Origin: Puffinus mauretanicus
Lineage: Eukaryota > Chordata > Aves > Procellariiformes > Procellariidae
Length of the DNA: 64,000 bases
Assembly (NCBI GenBank): GCA_023333565.1
Contig: JAJKFH010003173.1
Span: 1,240,001 to 1,304,000, forward strand
Reading direction: 5' to 3'
Made by a program: the position numbers and the translations under genes. A model generated the notes under the pieces. That model saw nothing but the letters and a program-made list of their open reading frames with translations, was not told where the DNA came from and did no database searches. Positions 11,791 through 23,400 of the stretch are shown here, in pieces (the stretch's first letter is position 1; every line of letters begins with the position of its first letter).

Positions 11791-12214
11791 TACGGAACAG
11801 TTTTACTATAAATATTGCAATTTTTGCACTCGTATCTGCACACTAGTAAAGGAACCTCATTACAAAACTAGTTTAAAAAATACAAGTAAATCTCGCAAGA
11901 TTGTGCAAAGAGGGTGTTTACTATGAAATTATTTTCCTAGTGGAAAGAAACGTTTACTGCATTTTTAAAGCCTCACTTTAAGAGCTGCAAAAATAGTTTT
12001 TTCATACTAAAACAAGCAAAAAAGTAGGCATTGAACCACCATGGAGCTGAATTTGAAGTATGTTTGATTTTCCTGCTTCTTTACAAAGAAATTCTTGATT
12101 GTGAAGTCAGACACTTGACTTCAGGTTGCCTTATTGCACTGAGAACTTCATTCCTGACAATGTCAGGAGTTAGTGTAGCAACTCTCCCTTCCCACCTTCG
12201 TGCCGCTAAGGATG

Positions 12215-12608
12215 CTACAGCCGTCGGCATTTATCCTGCAACAGGGAAACGAGCGGTTCATTAGGATTAATTGCTGTGTGCTGCAGCCCCTCGGCTTTGG
12301 GAGGAATGACCTTTGCAGCCTCTGGTTTGTGGCACCTTAGCCCCGAGCCGCGGTGACCCCAGGGGCGTTTTGGGTGCCCCCCGCGCAGGTCCCTACCGTC
12401 GGGTGCCGGGCGGCGGGGCTGGCACAGGTGCGCGTGGGTGGGCGCCGCGCAGATGGGGCAGACGTGGCAGCCGGGGGTGCGGTGGGGGACGAGGTGAGCC
12501 GGGGTGCCCTCCCCGGCCAGGGGACAGACGGGGCAGCTCGCCGTGTCGCTGTGGACAAGGGAGAGGTGCAGCCGGTCGGCGCAGGGAGGGCAGACAGGAC
12601 CCCGCGGG
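12215..12608 (-). CDS. Gene D tail exon T3: Cys-rich repeats, last coding exon
   Basis: After a CTCCACAG acceptor it encodes three CxxC units: GPVCPPCADRLHLSL, SCPVCPLAGEG and CHVCPICAAPTHAHLC. A less compact C-terminal stretch follows to TAG at 12215. It enters in phase 2, matching T2. A possible GTAGGG donor near 12394 could end the exon earlier. Confidence 0.65.
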
Positions 12609-15600
12609 CTGTGGAGAGAGAGCCACGGGTGAGCCCTGGCGGGTTCGTGTCGGGAGCTGCTCCTCGCCAAGCCACACCACACAGGCTCTAGCATCCACAA
12701 AAGCTAGTTTCGTTAACAATTTCAAAGATACTAACTTTGTAAACTCAAAGAAGTAGCAATTCATGAGTGCAGAACTGAAACGGCTCCTACGGGGTTAGGG
12801 CTAATAGCGAGTGGAACAAGCACCCGCAGGAACACCACAAAATAAATGATTGGTAAATAGAAGTTCATACTTACAAAAGCTAAAGCAGACGGGTGCATAC
12901 CTCAAACCATGTTTATTTTAACCAAATATTTATTTGAATTTGCCTCTATCAACGATGACTGTTAAGGAAGCTTTGTGGGCCTGAGAGAGCACAAGACTCG
13001 CATGGGCAGGTGGCACAAAATAAACTGAGCACACATCACCTCGCTCACCTCGTCGCTGCTCTGCCCCAAACAAACTAACCATGCCTGGAGGGGGGAAAAG
13101 CACTCGGCAGCGACGTGAACAGAAGGCCCACGCTGCAGGGTCTCTTACAGCACTCAGGCTCTTTGCTGCTTAATAAAAACCAAAGCTCCGTCACAGGCCA
13201 AAGACGACACGAGGCCAAGCCAAGTGAGGACAGCTGAGGAGCACAACCTGACTCAGAGACGCCCAAGGAAACCGCATAAGCGTTGTCCAAATAAACCTCA
13301 CACCAGTTTTGCCTCTTTGCTTGCAAGCAGGCACCACACTTTTACCCTGATACCGAGCTATAAGCAAGCAGAACCAACATTTACGCCCCCCCCATCATTT
13401 TTTTATTTTAAGTTAAGCGGTTAATCCTCAGTTTCGAGGACGCTCTGCGCACCCCGCGGTGCCCGCTGCCGAGAGGAGCCGCCTGCACCGGCCGCACCGC
13501 ACTCACCCCTCGTCCTGCCGGCGGGGCCCCCCCGGCCGCTCCCCGGGTGCCGCAGGGCGGCTTTCGCACTGGCCGAGGTGGGCGCGCAGCCAGTTCTCAC
13601 AGATGGGGCAGACGTGCTGGTTGCTGCGGAGAAGCACTGTTGAGGACGTGCAGTGAGCCTCTCCAGGGAGACTCAAAAATCACCGTGCGGTTGGGCACCT
13701 CCAGCTTCCCTGGTACTGGGGAACCGTCCCAAGCAGGATGAAAGCCCGCCTCGGGCTGCAGAGCCAACAGGGAATCAGCTCTATCACAAACCTCCCTCTT
13801 TGCTAAAGATTTTAGCTTTGCTAAAATGTATGAGATGTTTCTATGCCTTTTTATAGCTAGACCCCCAGCTCCCAACCCCACCTCATCAAATCTGCAAACC
13901 CAATTACGCTTCCGTTCAGCGTTTCTCTCGCAGAGCAGAGGGGGAGCAGGGAGGACAGCTCTGTATCGGCCCTGCACGCTGAGCGCTGCGGGAAGCGTCC
14001 GGGCACTGCGCTGTGCAACTGCCAGAGAGCCACGCCAGTAAAGAAATAGGAGAAACACATGCACGTGCTGAATGCTTTTTAAAAGCACTGAAAGAACAAA
14101 GCACAAAAATCGCCCAGAGTGCCTTTGTTTTAGGGGGAAAAAAGCAGAGAGGTTAGTGTTTTAAAAGTAGTTAAATGCTGTACTACTCAGCAGAATATCA
14201 AGATAGGAAAGAAGTGGAGATAAGCAAGGAGGTGCAGAATACCCTTATTTTCTCCTCAAATTGAATAAATACAGTTCTACGCTACTCTGAAATGATTTTT
14301 ATTCAAGCCCACCATCTGTGTATTTTTAAGTGGAAGACAGACCTTTCGTTGTCCATGGGCTGCTTTGCCTCGCTCCACTCCGGAACAGCTTCTCCTGTGC
14401 CGTCACCCCTCAGCACATCTGCAGCTTTGGCAGGAGAGCTGAACGCAGAGAAAGAGAGAGGAGACAGCCTGAAGCCACCCGAATGCATGGCTTTCCGAGA
14501 ATGACTACTGCCCTACAGAACCACTTTTTTCTAAATCACAAATACGTTCTACTGCTGGACTTACAGCAACCGAAGGAATTCAAACCGCAAAACCCACTCT
14601 ATCCCTGTATAGATGCTTTCTCCCCCGCAGGAAGCGCCCCTTTCCCCGTTTTGCTTTACACGGTCCCGTGCAAGGGGAGCAGGGGACGCGCCAGCCCGGC
14701 CGCGGTACCTCGTGCCTGCTGGGCTTCGGCTCTCCCCGCCGCCGATGCTGGGGACCGAGTAGGTGCGCGGTGTGCTGGGCTGGGCACGCAGCCAGTCCTC
14801 GCAGGCGGCACAGCCGCGGCACGCGGGCTCGGCGCGGGGGGCCAGGGCGGCGTGCAGCCGCTCTTCGCAGGTGGGACACGCGTGGCAACTTGTCGTGTGG
14901 CTGCGGACGAGAAAGATGGGGGGAATCCTTCCTGCCGAGCCCCGAGAGCAGCCGGCGAACACCAAACCCTCCCGTGAAGCAGCCGTCGCCTCTTCGGCGA
15001 GTGGCGTGTTCATCGCAGGGGCAGAGGTGTTGGCATTTTAGAGACAAAAACTGCAGAGAGTCGTGCCGTACTGGTGTGGTCAGGCACGGCGAGGTTTGTA
15101 GGTAGAAATAACACCGGTGAGATCCGTGGGTGTAGTTGGAAGAGTGGCACAAGCTTTTGGGCAGACGAACAAGCAAACCTACCAAAAATAGGACTGCCAC
15201 GGCACAGGCTGCTTCTCATCATCCGCTATCTTTGGGTGCATCGGTGGATCCCGTCCCTTCATCTCATGCTTTTGTAAATGCATATTATAAGAGCTAAAGA
15301 AACAGAAGGGAGAAAATTCATAGAATAAAAAACAACTTAGCAACATGGAAAGATAGTACTAACCATGCAGAAGGTAATTACTATCACTCACAGCTTAAAA
15401 GGAAATAGCCAGTTATCCTTAGGGAAAGTTAGGATTTATAAGGGGCAGCTTAGGCTCACTTACTGTTTTTTATTGTCTTTGCATCTCATGATGATCCCAG
15501 CTAGAATTCCAAGGGCTACTGGGGGAACTAACAAACAAAGAAGCAAAAAAAAACCCCAAAAAATTAACAACAAATTTGGTATGTAATTTAAGTGAAATAC

Positions 15601-18600
15601 TGCAGTTTGGTAAAAGACTGGCAGCAAAATTCTCTGCTCTGGGGCTGCCCGTCACCACCCAGAGCCCCCTCTCAGCCAGAATAACGCAAACCCCCTCGTG
15701 TCTCTGAACACAGCACAGAAACCACTGCTAAGTCTGGTGCCATGCTGATCTTCTTAAGGATGGGATCCTCATTTATTTAGTGCTTTGACAGACAGCCTCC
15801 TGTTTCTTTTGTATTTTAAACATACTCACCATTTTGATCTCTTTTGCAACAAGGATGTTCCAAGCTTCACTAATCTCTTATCTTTCAATGTCGCCATGGC
15901 CTTTTAAAGCAACTTTATCAATCAAAGAGTGACAGGACATACAGTGTTTGGTTGGCTTCTTACACTGGCTTCTTTGGCTTCTTTCATTTCATCCTCGTTG
16001 ATGTAACGCTTTATACTAAGACACAGACAATCCATCCAGTTGCTTGCAATGCTGCTGCATTACTCAACAGCACAGAAACCCCTGAATCCTGACCAGAGAC
16101 ACTCAGTACCAGGGGGAGTGAAATGAATAAACCAAAATCACCGACTCCAGGTATTTAACAGCAAATAACAGCTTTGGGTTAGGAAAGTATATTTTCAATT
16201 TTAAACTACTTACCAATGCAAATAGGGATGAGGATACTTGCTAGAGAAGAAAATAATGAAATTAATGTTAAAAAAATGAAGGCAACAATGTTGATAATTA
16301 AACAGGGAAGTTCCTTAATCTATGCCCACAGAACAATATTATTCAAACCCAGATAACCATAACACTGCTGAGAAGACAAAATGGTGTAAAACAATCTATC
16401 ATTAACTACTACACACATCATTGTGCTCTTCTTGAGTCCCTCACCCCACCTCTCTCCACTGACCGAGCTGAGGTCCATAGCTACAGGCTACTTCCACCCT
16501 CAGCAACGTCCAAATACAGCCAAGATAACGTCAGTGGTTTCTACTGAGATGCTCGGCTGCACGGAGGGAGATTTAAGCATCAAAAATCCTACCCCGTATC
16601 ATGTCAGCCAAGAGTCACTCAGCTGGGAGGAGAGAGAAAAGGGGGTTAGACCAGGGAATAAGCCTGTGTGAACCCCTTAGAAACTAGAAGATGGACCCAC
16701 CAAAAGAAATGAAGAAGGCACAGTGAGAGCAGAAATCCAACAGCACAAGGAGTCACAGGCACCCAATGTGGGTGCAATTATAGCAATTAAAAGAGGAAAA
16801 GCGTCTCCTCAGAAAGCCTCTCCTGAACTCTTACCTAGCCAGTAAGGATTCTCTGCTATCTTCTTTTCCAAGGGTTCAGTTTGGTTTGTCGCTGCTGTAG
16901 CGCTAACTATAGAGAGAAAAAAATAAAGGAAAACCACTCAAAATTGTATTTTAGATAAGTCTCCATTTACACATAATATATGAATTACTTCAGCGAGGAG
17001 TAAATGTAGCATGAGCAAGTGGCCTCTGACCTGTGCATCTGTGGCTAGGACAGCGAGAGCCGTGGAAGAGTCACACAGGGACCTCCTGGTGACACTGCAA
17101 GCCTTACGGATAGAGGGGAGTCTGCTGTCCCTCTTGGCTTTATCGCCCGGGTGTTGTTGGACACTAGATATAAATCCATTCCGAGGTCTAGTCCATCAGC
17201 TTTGCAGTTACTGATATGCTTCACACATTGTTTATTAAAATTCCGCCTCTTCCTCTTGAAGGGAAAGACGTGAGACTGTGTACGCCTGTGCTCACATTGT
17301 TCTTCAGCGCAGCCGGGCACCTTGCAAGGCACAGGCTGGCCAACCCTCACTGCTGCACGCAGATGCTGCTCCCCTGGAAACAAACCCTACGGGAAGGCCT
17401 GGCCAGACTGGGGTCCTTCCCTTTCTGAGAGGAGGGCATTAGGACTACTTAACTGCACGGCAAGAAAAGCTACTCGAGGTCAGGACGATTACCCAGCGAC
17501 GCTCACCCCTGCATTCGGGAGGAGACCCGCTCCAGACGCCATCGACGCTGTTCTCTGTTGTACAACGAAGAGTTTCATTTCCCACAAGCTGGAGCCCAGG
17601 GTCACACGTGTACATCACGACTGAGTTGTACATGAACTCCTCCGTACCGTTGCCGTTGTGCTTCCCATCAGGAATAGCTGGAGGCGGAGGACAAGATATA
17701 GCTGGGGGAGAAAAAGAAAAGAGTTCAGGAGGTGACCCCTGGGATGCTCATCCCCGTGACGTGAAGAGAGGAAAACCCAAGGGCCGCTTGCACGCAGGCT
17801 CGCATCGCACCAGTCGCAGGGGCAGGGGCTGAAACGGGAGCACTGGCCACCCTCATGGCACGCAGTTACTTTTAGGTGCCTCCCAGCCTGCTGTCCTGCG
17901 CACACAGGGGCAGCGGCAGCCTGCGGGGACACCAGGGCCACCGGGATGCTCGTTTATGTCGCCCTTTCACATGCAGAAGGCACCAGCGACGCCACTGGCT
18001 AGTCCCTGCTTTATCATGCCAGCTGTCTCCTTTCCAGAGACACTTACCTGACTTCATTTAGTAAAATCAACACACGATTCAGTATTTCTGAGTTGGAATA
18101 TTTGGTATTTCCAGTCAAGCGCTGGACAACTTCACTTACCCTGGCAAGCTGGAGGTTGACTCCAGGCAAGTTCAGCTCCGCTGAGTAAACACCGGATGAG
18201 AGGCGACGCTCCCTTTAACGTGTACCTGCAGGGGTAAAAGGCACATCAACAAATCAGTTTGTTGTCACCAGCCAAGAACACGTCACCCCACAGAGGTGCC
18301 GAGGACTCGGAGCCCCTTCTCCCGGCTTGCACACCAGTGACTCTGGCCAGGCAACTGGGATGCAGTAGGCAGCTGGCTTCACACTCACCCACGGTTACAA
18401 ACCACATCTGCTTTTGCACCAAACAGATGATCATTTGTAATAACTTTGCCGTGTTCTGGATTTGCTGGAATACCACAAGATTTCCCTAAAAAAGAATAAG
18501 ATTATCCTTAGGACACTACAAGACAGGGAAAAAGCCCACAGACGTACTTTTCATGACAGTATGGCAATGTCAGCAGGCATCAGGCATCTGATGGTATTTC

Positions 18601-20216
18601 ATGCTAAACGTCACTTAAAAAAAGCAATCCTAAAATACAAATCTGTCGTGGCACCCAAAACACAGCGCTGCGGATGCAGCTGTGGGAGGACGATGGAGAA
18701 AATGAAATGACATGGAGACACTCACTCCGGCACAGCTCGGGAACTTCTGACCATGTTAAATTGTCAAGACAAGTGCTGCTGGGGAGCTGGTCTGTGGTAT
18801 TCTCATAGCCTAGGCGACAAATATACTTCACCGTGATATCAACAGCATAAAAATTCTGCATTTCATCTTCTTGTGATATTCTAGCGAAACGCACACGTGG
18901 CGGGCTGGGACAGCTACCTAGCGACAACGAAGACAACCAAAGTGTATAGTTACAGAGCAAAGATAACATTATTTTGCATTTAACTATGTATAAACATAAA
19001 TCCAAGTGATAATGCACAAGCCTCCCTAAGAATACGGATACCACAAATATTTTTAAGAAGGTGATTGGTAATTTATGTAATTCAAAAATCTCCCTAAATG
19101 ACTATTTAATGGAAAAAGTTTTTAAATATTAGAATTCGCTCTCTTTCAATCATTCACAAGCGCAGGGCTTACCTCCCTCGCCAATTCCACCGAAGCGTTA
19201 GAGGTGGGGAAGTGCAGCCAGTTCTCACTGCGGAGGTTTGCAAATCCCCAATGCCAAACCTTCCCCATCTTGCGTCAGCAGTCCTCTGAGCCAGCGCCTC
19301 GCCACTACAGTTCTTCCCCTCTTTCCTGTGCTTCCCCAAGCTATTGATCTACTTTTATTAACACACAAGCGCCAGCACATGGCTCCAACAGACTAAGCAT
19401 AGCTGGGAAAAAGGGGCAGTAAGAGATTCTCTGACAAGCAACTTCATCGTGTGTCACTTCGGATGAGGAAACCCTTGAAACAGCGATTGCTAAAGCAGTA
19501 AATGTTTTCACAAGCAGCGTGCATCTCTAAGCAACTCGTTTCAGAGAAAGTGAAATACATACGGCCACAAAACTCGGGGAGACTGGACCACTGGGAGTTT
19601 GCAAGGCACTGTATCGTATCTGACAGCAAGGGGCGTTTAACGTAACCTGTAAGGCATCTGTACGTTACTTTGGAGCCGACGCTGAAGCTTCCCTGATGTT
19701 TAGTGTTCTCTGGGGGCTCCGCGTGGCTTATATTTGGCAAGGGCCCACAGTCACCTGTAGCAAAATAAACCTGGATTTAGTGGGGCTGCTGCTGCTGCCT
19801 TTGTTAGCTCCCTGGGCAGGGCAGAGCACAAGATGCAGACGCAAAGTCCGCAGGAGAGCACGGCACACGCACCCACGACATGCACACAGCATAGCGGAGC
19901 ACGCGTGGAGCACATGGAGCACATGTACGGAGCACACACACACGCATGGAACACACATGCATGGAGCACACACATGCATGGAGCGCGCACACATGCATGG
20001 AGCACATACACACGTGTGGAGCACACGGAGCACACGGAGCACATGTACAGAGCACACACTCATGGAGCACACACGCATGGAGCACACACGCGCGTGGAGC
20101 GCACACACACGCGTGGAGCACACACGCGCGAGGAGCACAGCCCCAGGGTGACAGGGCTCACCGCACGCCCCCCCATCGCCCCCATCCCCCCCGTGGGCTC
20201 ACCCCACGCCGCGGGC

Positions 20217-20253
<37 letters not shown>

Positions 20254-20287
20254 CGGGCAGGAGCGAGCGGCGGCGGCCGGAGCCCAT
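12215..20287 (-). CDS. Gene D: four-SCR membrane complement regulator with long Cys-rich cytosolic tail
   Basis: Coding exons: 20287-20203 (signal peptide), 19754-19563 (SCR1), 18917-18726 (SCR2), 18485-18389 and 18225-18140 (SCR3, split), 17701-17507 (SCR4), 16906-16835 (stalk), 16240-16214 and 15518-15464 (membrane helix), 15293-15183 (tail), 14900-14709, 13623-13507 and 12608-12215 (Cys-rich tail). The chain is 1815 bases, 604 residues. If the intron after 15183 is not removed, translation stops at TAG 15181-15179, giving a 371-residue short-tail form. SCR domains bind C3b/C4b in this family; a membrane RCA protein of this design (CD46-like) would act as a convertase inhibitor or factor I cofactor. 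It is probably the bird membrane form (CREM-like). The tail exons carry repeated CxxC units and all join in phase 2. That they belong to this transcript is inferred from phase, strand and spacing. Confidence 0.85.
13507..13623 (-). CDS. Gene D tail exon T2: Cys-rich repeat
   Basis: This 117-bp exon is phase 2-2, with a CTCCGCAG acceptor and a strong GTGAGT donor. It encodes NQHVCPICENWLRAHLGQC and then a Pro/Gly/Arg-rich stretch. CENWLRAHL closely matches CEDWLRAQ in T1. Confidence 0.7.
14709..14900 (-). CDS. Gene D tail exon T1: two Cys-rich repeats
   Basis: This 192-bp exon is phase 2-2, with acceptor CGTCCGCAG and donor GTACCG (weak). It encodes SCHACPTCEERLHAAL and CRGCAACEDWLRAQ, then a Ser/Gly-rich segment with a Tyr (TYSVPS). 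The entry phase fits the donor at 15182 in the exon before it. Confidence 0.7.
15183..15293 (-). CDS. Gene D cytoplasmic exon with a stop codon at its donor
   Basis: The acceptor TCTTTAG opens SYNMHLQKHEMKGRD and the exon continues to WQSYF. The donor GTAGGT (15182-15177) itself contains TAG in frame, at 15181-15179. Splicing here leads into T1; failure to splice ends the protein at once. The spliced form adds 233 residues of Cys-rich tail. Confidence 0.75.
15464..15518 (-). CDS. Gene D membrane helix, second exon
   Basis: This 55-bp exon encodes VALGILAGIIMRCKDNKK: the second half of a hydrophobic helix followed by a basic stop-transfer segment. Acceptor CCCCCAG, donor GTAAGT, phase 1 to 2. 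Confidence 0.82.
16214..16240 (-). CDS. Gene D membrane helix, 27-bp micro-exon
   Basis: TTCTCTAG acceptor and GTAAGT donor flank the codons for ASILIPICI, the first half of the membrane helix. Phase 1-1. Confidence 0.8.
16835..16906 (-). CDS. Gene D stalk exon
   Basis: This 72-bp phase 1-1 exon encodes VSATAATNQTEPLEKK followed by IAENPYWL, a short polar stalk with one N-glycosylation site (NQT) between SCR4 and the membrane. Confidence 0.8.
17507..17701 (-). CDS. Gene D SCR4
   Basis: This 195-bp phase 1-1 exon runs from ISCPPPPAIPDGKHNGNG to GVWSGSPPECRG. It is the same SCR type as gene C SCR4 (GVWSGTAPEC) and gene E SCR3. Confidence 0.92.
18140..18225 (-). CDS. Gene D SCR3, second half
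   Basis: This 86-bp exon enters in phase 2 with YTLKGASPLIRC and ends AWSQPPACQ, giving Cys3, Trp and Cys4. GTAAGT donor. Confidence 0.88.
18389..18485 (-). CDS. Gene D SCR3, first half
   Basis: This 97-bp exon encodes KSCGIPANPEHGK to VVCNRG with Cys1 and Cys2, ending in the split Gly codon before GTGAGT. Confidence 0.88.
18726..18917 (-). CDS. Gene D SCR2
   Basis: This 192-bp phase 1-1 exon runs from SCPSPPRVRFARISQ to TWSEVPELCR. It corresponds to gene C SCR2 (AWSEAAELCR). Confidence 0.92.
19563..19754 (-). CDS. Gene D SCR1
   Basis: This 192-bp phase 1-1 exon runs from GDCGPLPNISHAEPP to WSSLPEFCG. It is close to gene C SCR1 (GDCGPPPRMNHS to WSKLPEPCG). NIS is a possible N-glycosylation site. 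Confidence 0.92.
19860..20140. repeat. GC/CA-rich minisatellite in gene D intron 1
   Basis: Imperfect units of about 10 to 17 bp built around GGAGCACACACGCATG repeat throughout, with CA-dinucleotide stretches. It is open in several frames on both strands, which creates spurious ORFs. It lies between the signal-peptide exon and SCR1. Confidence 0.85.
20203..20287 (-). CDS. Gene D signal-peptide exon with CTG repeat
   Basis: The ATG at 20287 gives MGSGRRRSLLPA, then eleven leucines encoded by a pure (CTG)11 run, then PPAAWG and a GTGAGC donor in phase 1. The hydrophobic core of the leader is the microsatellite itself. Confidence 0.85.
20217..20251. repeat. (CAG/CTG)11 microsatellite inside the gene D leader
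   Basis: Eleven uninterrupted CAG units on the plus strand (CTG on the coding strand), reading as polyleucine in the signal peptide. Confidence 0.9.
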
Positions 20288-20430
20288 CGCTGCCGCGGGC
20301 GGCCGGAGCCGGGAGCGGAGCGGGCAGCCCCAGCCCAGCACCGCCCGCCCGGCCCCGCCCGGCCCCCGCAGCCCGGGGAGCGCAGCGGGGAGCGGGGCGG
20401 CTCCCGGAGCCGCAGGGAGGGGGGGGGGGG
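20288..20430 (-). promoter_or_regulatory. CpG-rich promoter and 5' UTR region of gene D
   Basis: Dense CpG with repeated GC-box-like CCCGCCC motifs near 20342-20362 sits directly upstream of the gene D ATG. Its function is inferred from composition. Confidence 0.45.
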
Positions 20431-23400
20431 GGCTTGCTCAAGAGCACGCGTGGGTGCTGCTGCCACGCGTGGGCAGCGCAAGGAGGGGGCTGCCCGCCAA
20501 GGGCTGCAGGCAGCAGCCTCAGCTGTGGTACATGCAGCCAAAAGCAGTGCCGCTCCCCTCGGCCCGAACCCCTGCCCGCCTCCCGTCCCTCCCTGCGAGC
20601 TCATCTCCGAGAAGTTTTTCTGATGAAAGTCTTCCCTGCGGCTGGAAGCGGGAGGGGGTTCGAAGCAGGCGGCTCTCCCCGTGTCTGCCCCAAGAGGCAC
20701 GCTTGGCATCCAGAGGAATGCAGTGGGGCTCTCCAGACACCCACTGCCTCACCCTCTCCTTCAAATCGTTTCTCTGCACCTTCCAGTAAAGACATCCCTC
20801 TCTTCAAAGCTGTCAAGTCCCAAAGGACAAGGAAAAAAAAAAACAAAAAGGGCAGCATGTGGATCTTGCCAGCTCCAGCTGTGAGCCCTGCAGCACGCCC
20901 CAAGGCTGGGAGGGGTGGAGGAGGTCCCGTTCATCCCCCAGCACTGGCTCTGCTGCGTGCGGGGATGAGAGCTGCATCGCCATCGGGTGCCTCCTGCCCT
21001 CTCCGACAGCGTCTGGCCAAGGCTGCTCCCAGGGAGCTCAGCACAGCGCAGCTCGGCGACACCAGCCCCCACCAGGCCCCCCAAACCGTCTCCAAACGTC
21101 ACCTCCCTGTCCCTAGGAGGAGACCTCCGTGAAGAGCGGTTTTTCTGCAAAAAGAGAAGGCTTTCCTCCAGCCCAAGGGGTGCACGGGAGACCAGAGGGC
21201 TGTAAATCAGCCTCACTTTGAAGCTGCTAATTGAGCTGCTTCTGTTAACACCTACGCACAAAACAAGGCAGTGGGGATACCAGCATTTCCACTGCAACTC
21301 TCCCAGTTAGACACAAAACTCTTCGAACGAGACACTGCGCTGCCCACGGAGGCTCAGGGACGTCCTCGGGCCCTGGCAGGCCCAGGAGCAGTTTGCCTCC
21401 GCTCCATGTCTCTGTGGGAAAGCAGAGCTGCTCTGGGATGCCTGCCCACAGGGCTTGCGGGTAGAGCCAAAGGAAAGGTTGTGGCTGTATTTGCTGCCCT
21501 GTCCCGCTCTGCTGAGCAGCGCTGCCAGTAAGGGGGCATGTGTCACCCCACCCCGAGGAAAGGGCAGCCAGCAGCAGCCTGCCTGCACCTTCCTGCCTCC
21601 CTCTGCCTTTTGTTATCCAGGAAACAGTGACATTTCCACTGAAAGCTCAAAGTTATCTTTTTTATTTTTTCTTCCCCCTCCCCCCCCCTTTATTTCCCTT
21701 TCCAACACAATTTAAGCTCCAAGAGTATGTAAGAAAAGCATTTGCAATGAGGCCAAGAGGTGTTTTCTTAAGGGAGGAGTCAAGCAGTGTGGATAACGTA
21801 TTCCTTAAAAATACTTCTTGTGAACATGTTGACAAATTACATGGAGGTGTCTTGGCCACATTTTTACAGGTCACTGGTCACCTGAGGTCTGAACTGGGAG
21901 GGTGGCTGCATAATGCAAAAGGAAGTTGCTAACAGGAAAAAAAATACTTGAAATGCTGGGGAATTCTCTTGTAATAACTTACAGCAATGACCTCAGCGTG
22001 GGATAGCGAGATGTTGAGAAGTATTTGGCAAAGACTTCTTGCAGTGCCGAGCCGCCTCAGGGAGTGGCAGGGTTCGTGCGTACATCAGCAGAACCAACTG
22101 CTGTACTTTCAACTCAGTGAAACCCCCTTGCTAACGGTCAGATTAACCCCTTGAACCAGGCTGCTTTCCTACCTGAGGCCACGCAGGAGACATCTGTACC
22201 TGCCGAGAGCATCAGGCTCAGACCAGCCCCGTCCCTCTGCCACCCACGTTTGCAGCCCCATTTTGCCCTGTATTGCCCCAGTAACGGACTGAGCACCGAA
22301 ACTCCCCGGGCAGGAGCTGCCCCAGCAGCTGAGCCCCGCGATAGCGGGTCTGCGCCTGCTCAGCTGGAGCCGCCGAGGGCGACTTGCTTTATCTTGCTCT
22401 GACATCCCTTCCCCGTGCTGCAGAAATCAGGCCAAGCAGATGGCGACGGCAGAAGTGAAACACGTACAGAGGGGAGCCTGACCCGTGCTGCTCCATGCAC
22501 CTACGCTGCCGGGCTCGGACCGGAACAACATGAGGTTTCCAGCGAAACCAGCCAGCAAAAACAGGGGTTGAGCTGCTGGAGTTGCTCTTGGCTTTCCACA
22601 GAAACACACCCTCGGCTCCCCGCCCGCTCCCACGCGCCCCTGCCAGCCCCGTGCAGGGCAGCAGCCTGGGACGTCGCCCACAGCTCCCGAAGCCCTGGTG
22701 GGACTGACCCCCGCTGCAGAGGGGCTGCAGGGCCCGGGACCGGGATGGCTAAAAGGATTAAGGGCAGGTATGCATCACTCCTGCTTTCTTTTTCAGACCA
22801 CTTACTAGAAACACGCACGTTCCCAAACATTACTGCATAAATTTTCTTTCTTTCTTTCTTTCTTTTTTTTTTAAACGAAGTTAAACTTGTATAGGAGGCA
22901 ATTTAGAAAATAAATAAGAATGCTGATAAAGAACTGATTGAACAGCAAATCTGACCATTATCAAGATATCTTTAAAAGCTGATACCTTCCTGAAAGGAGC
23001 ATAAAATATGAAAAGGGAACAGCAGGCAGCTGAGTTCACAGGCTATCCTTTATGAACAATTACCATTTATTACTAAATGTAAATAAAAACGCAGAAGGGC
23101 ACCTAAATATAAGGCAATTAGTGTTCTGTATAGGACAAAGATGGTAAGCAGCCAACAACATAAACCTGACATTTCCAGTATGACAACACTGGAGAGTATA
23201 TTTAGCAGTTACTTCTCTGTGTCTGCGCGCAGTCGATGCGCTCACAGCCTGCAGCGTTGTGGAGCTGCCTTCCTCCGTTTGGAAAGCAGAAGTAGCTCCT
23301 TTACAGTATGAGATTAGTAGATACAGAAACCACTCACGGCTGTTATCTTTCATGCAGTCTGAACAGGAATATAAACTGCAAAGAATTTATGTCTGATACA

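Noticed and set aside
14330..14977. 215-residue plus-strand open frame
   Set aside because: Antisense to the Cys-rich tail exon T1; GC-rich codon use makes the opposite strand open.
19880..20135. Regular repeats that could suggest a CRISPR-like array
   Set aside because: Units are variable and directly adjacent without unique spacers, in a vertebrate intron; it is a minisatellite.
19833..20789. 318-residue plus-strand open frame
   Set aside because: It runs through the minisatellite, the CAG repeat and the gene D promoter; its composition is repetitive and no domain is visible.
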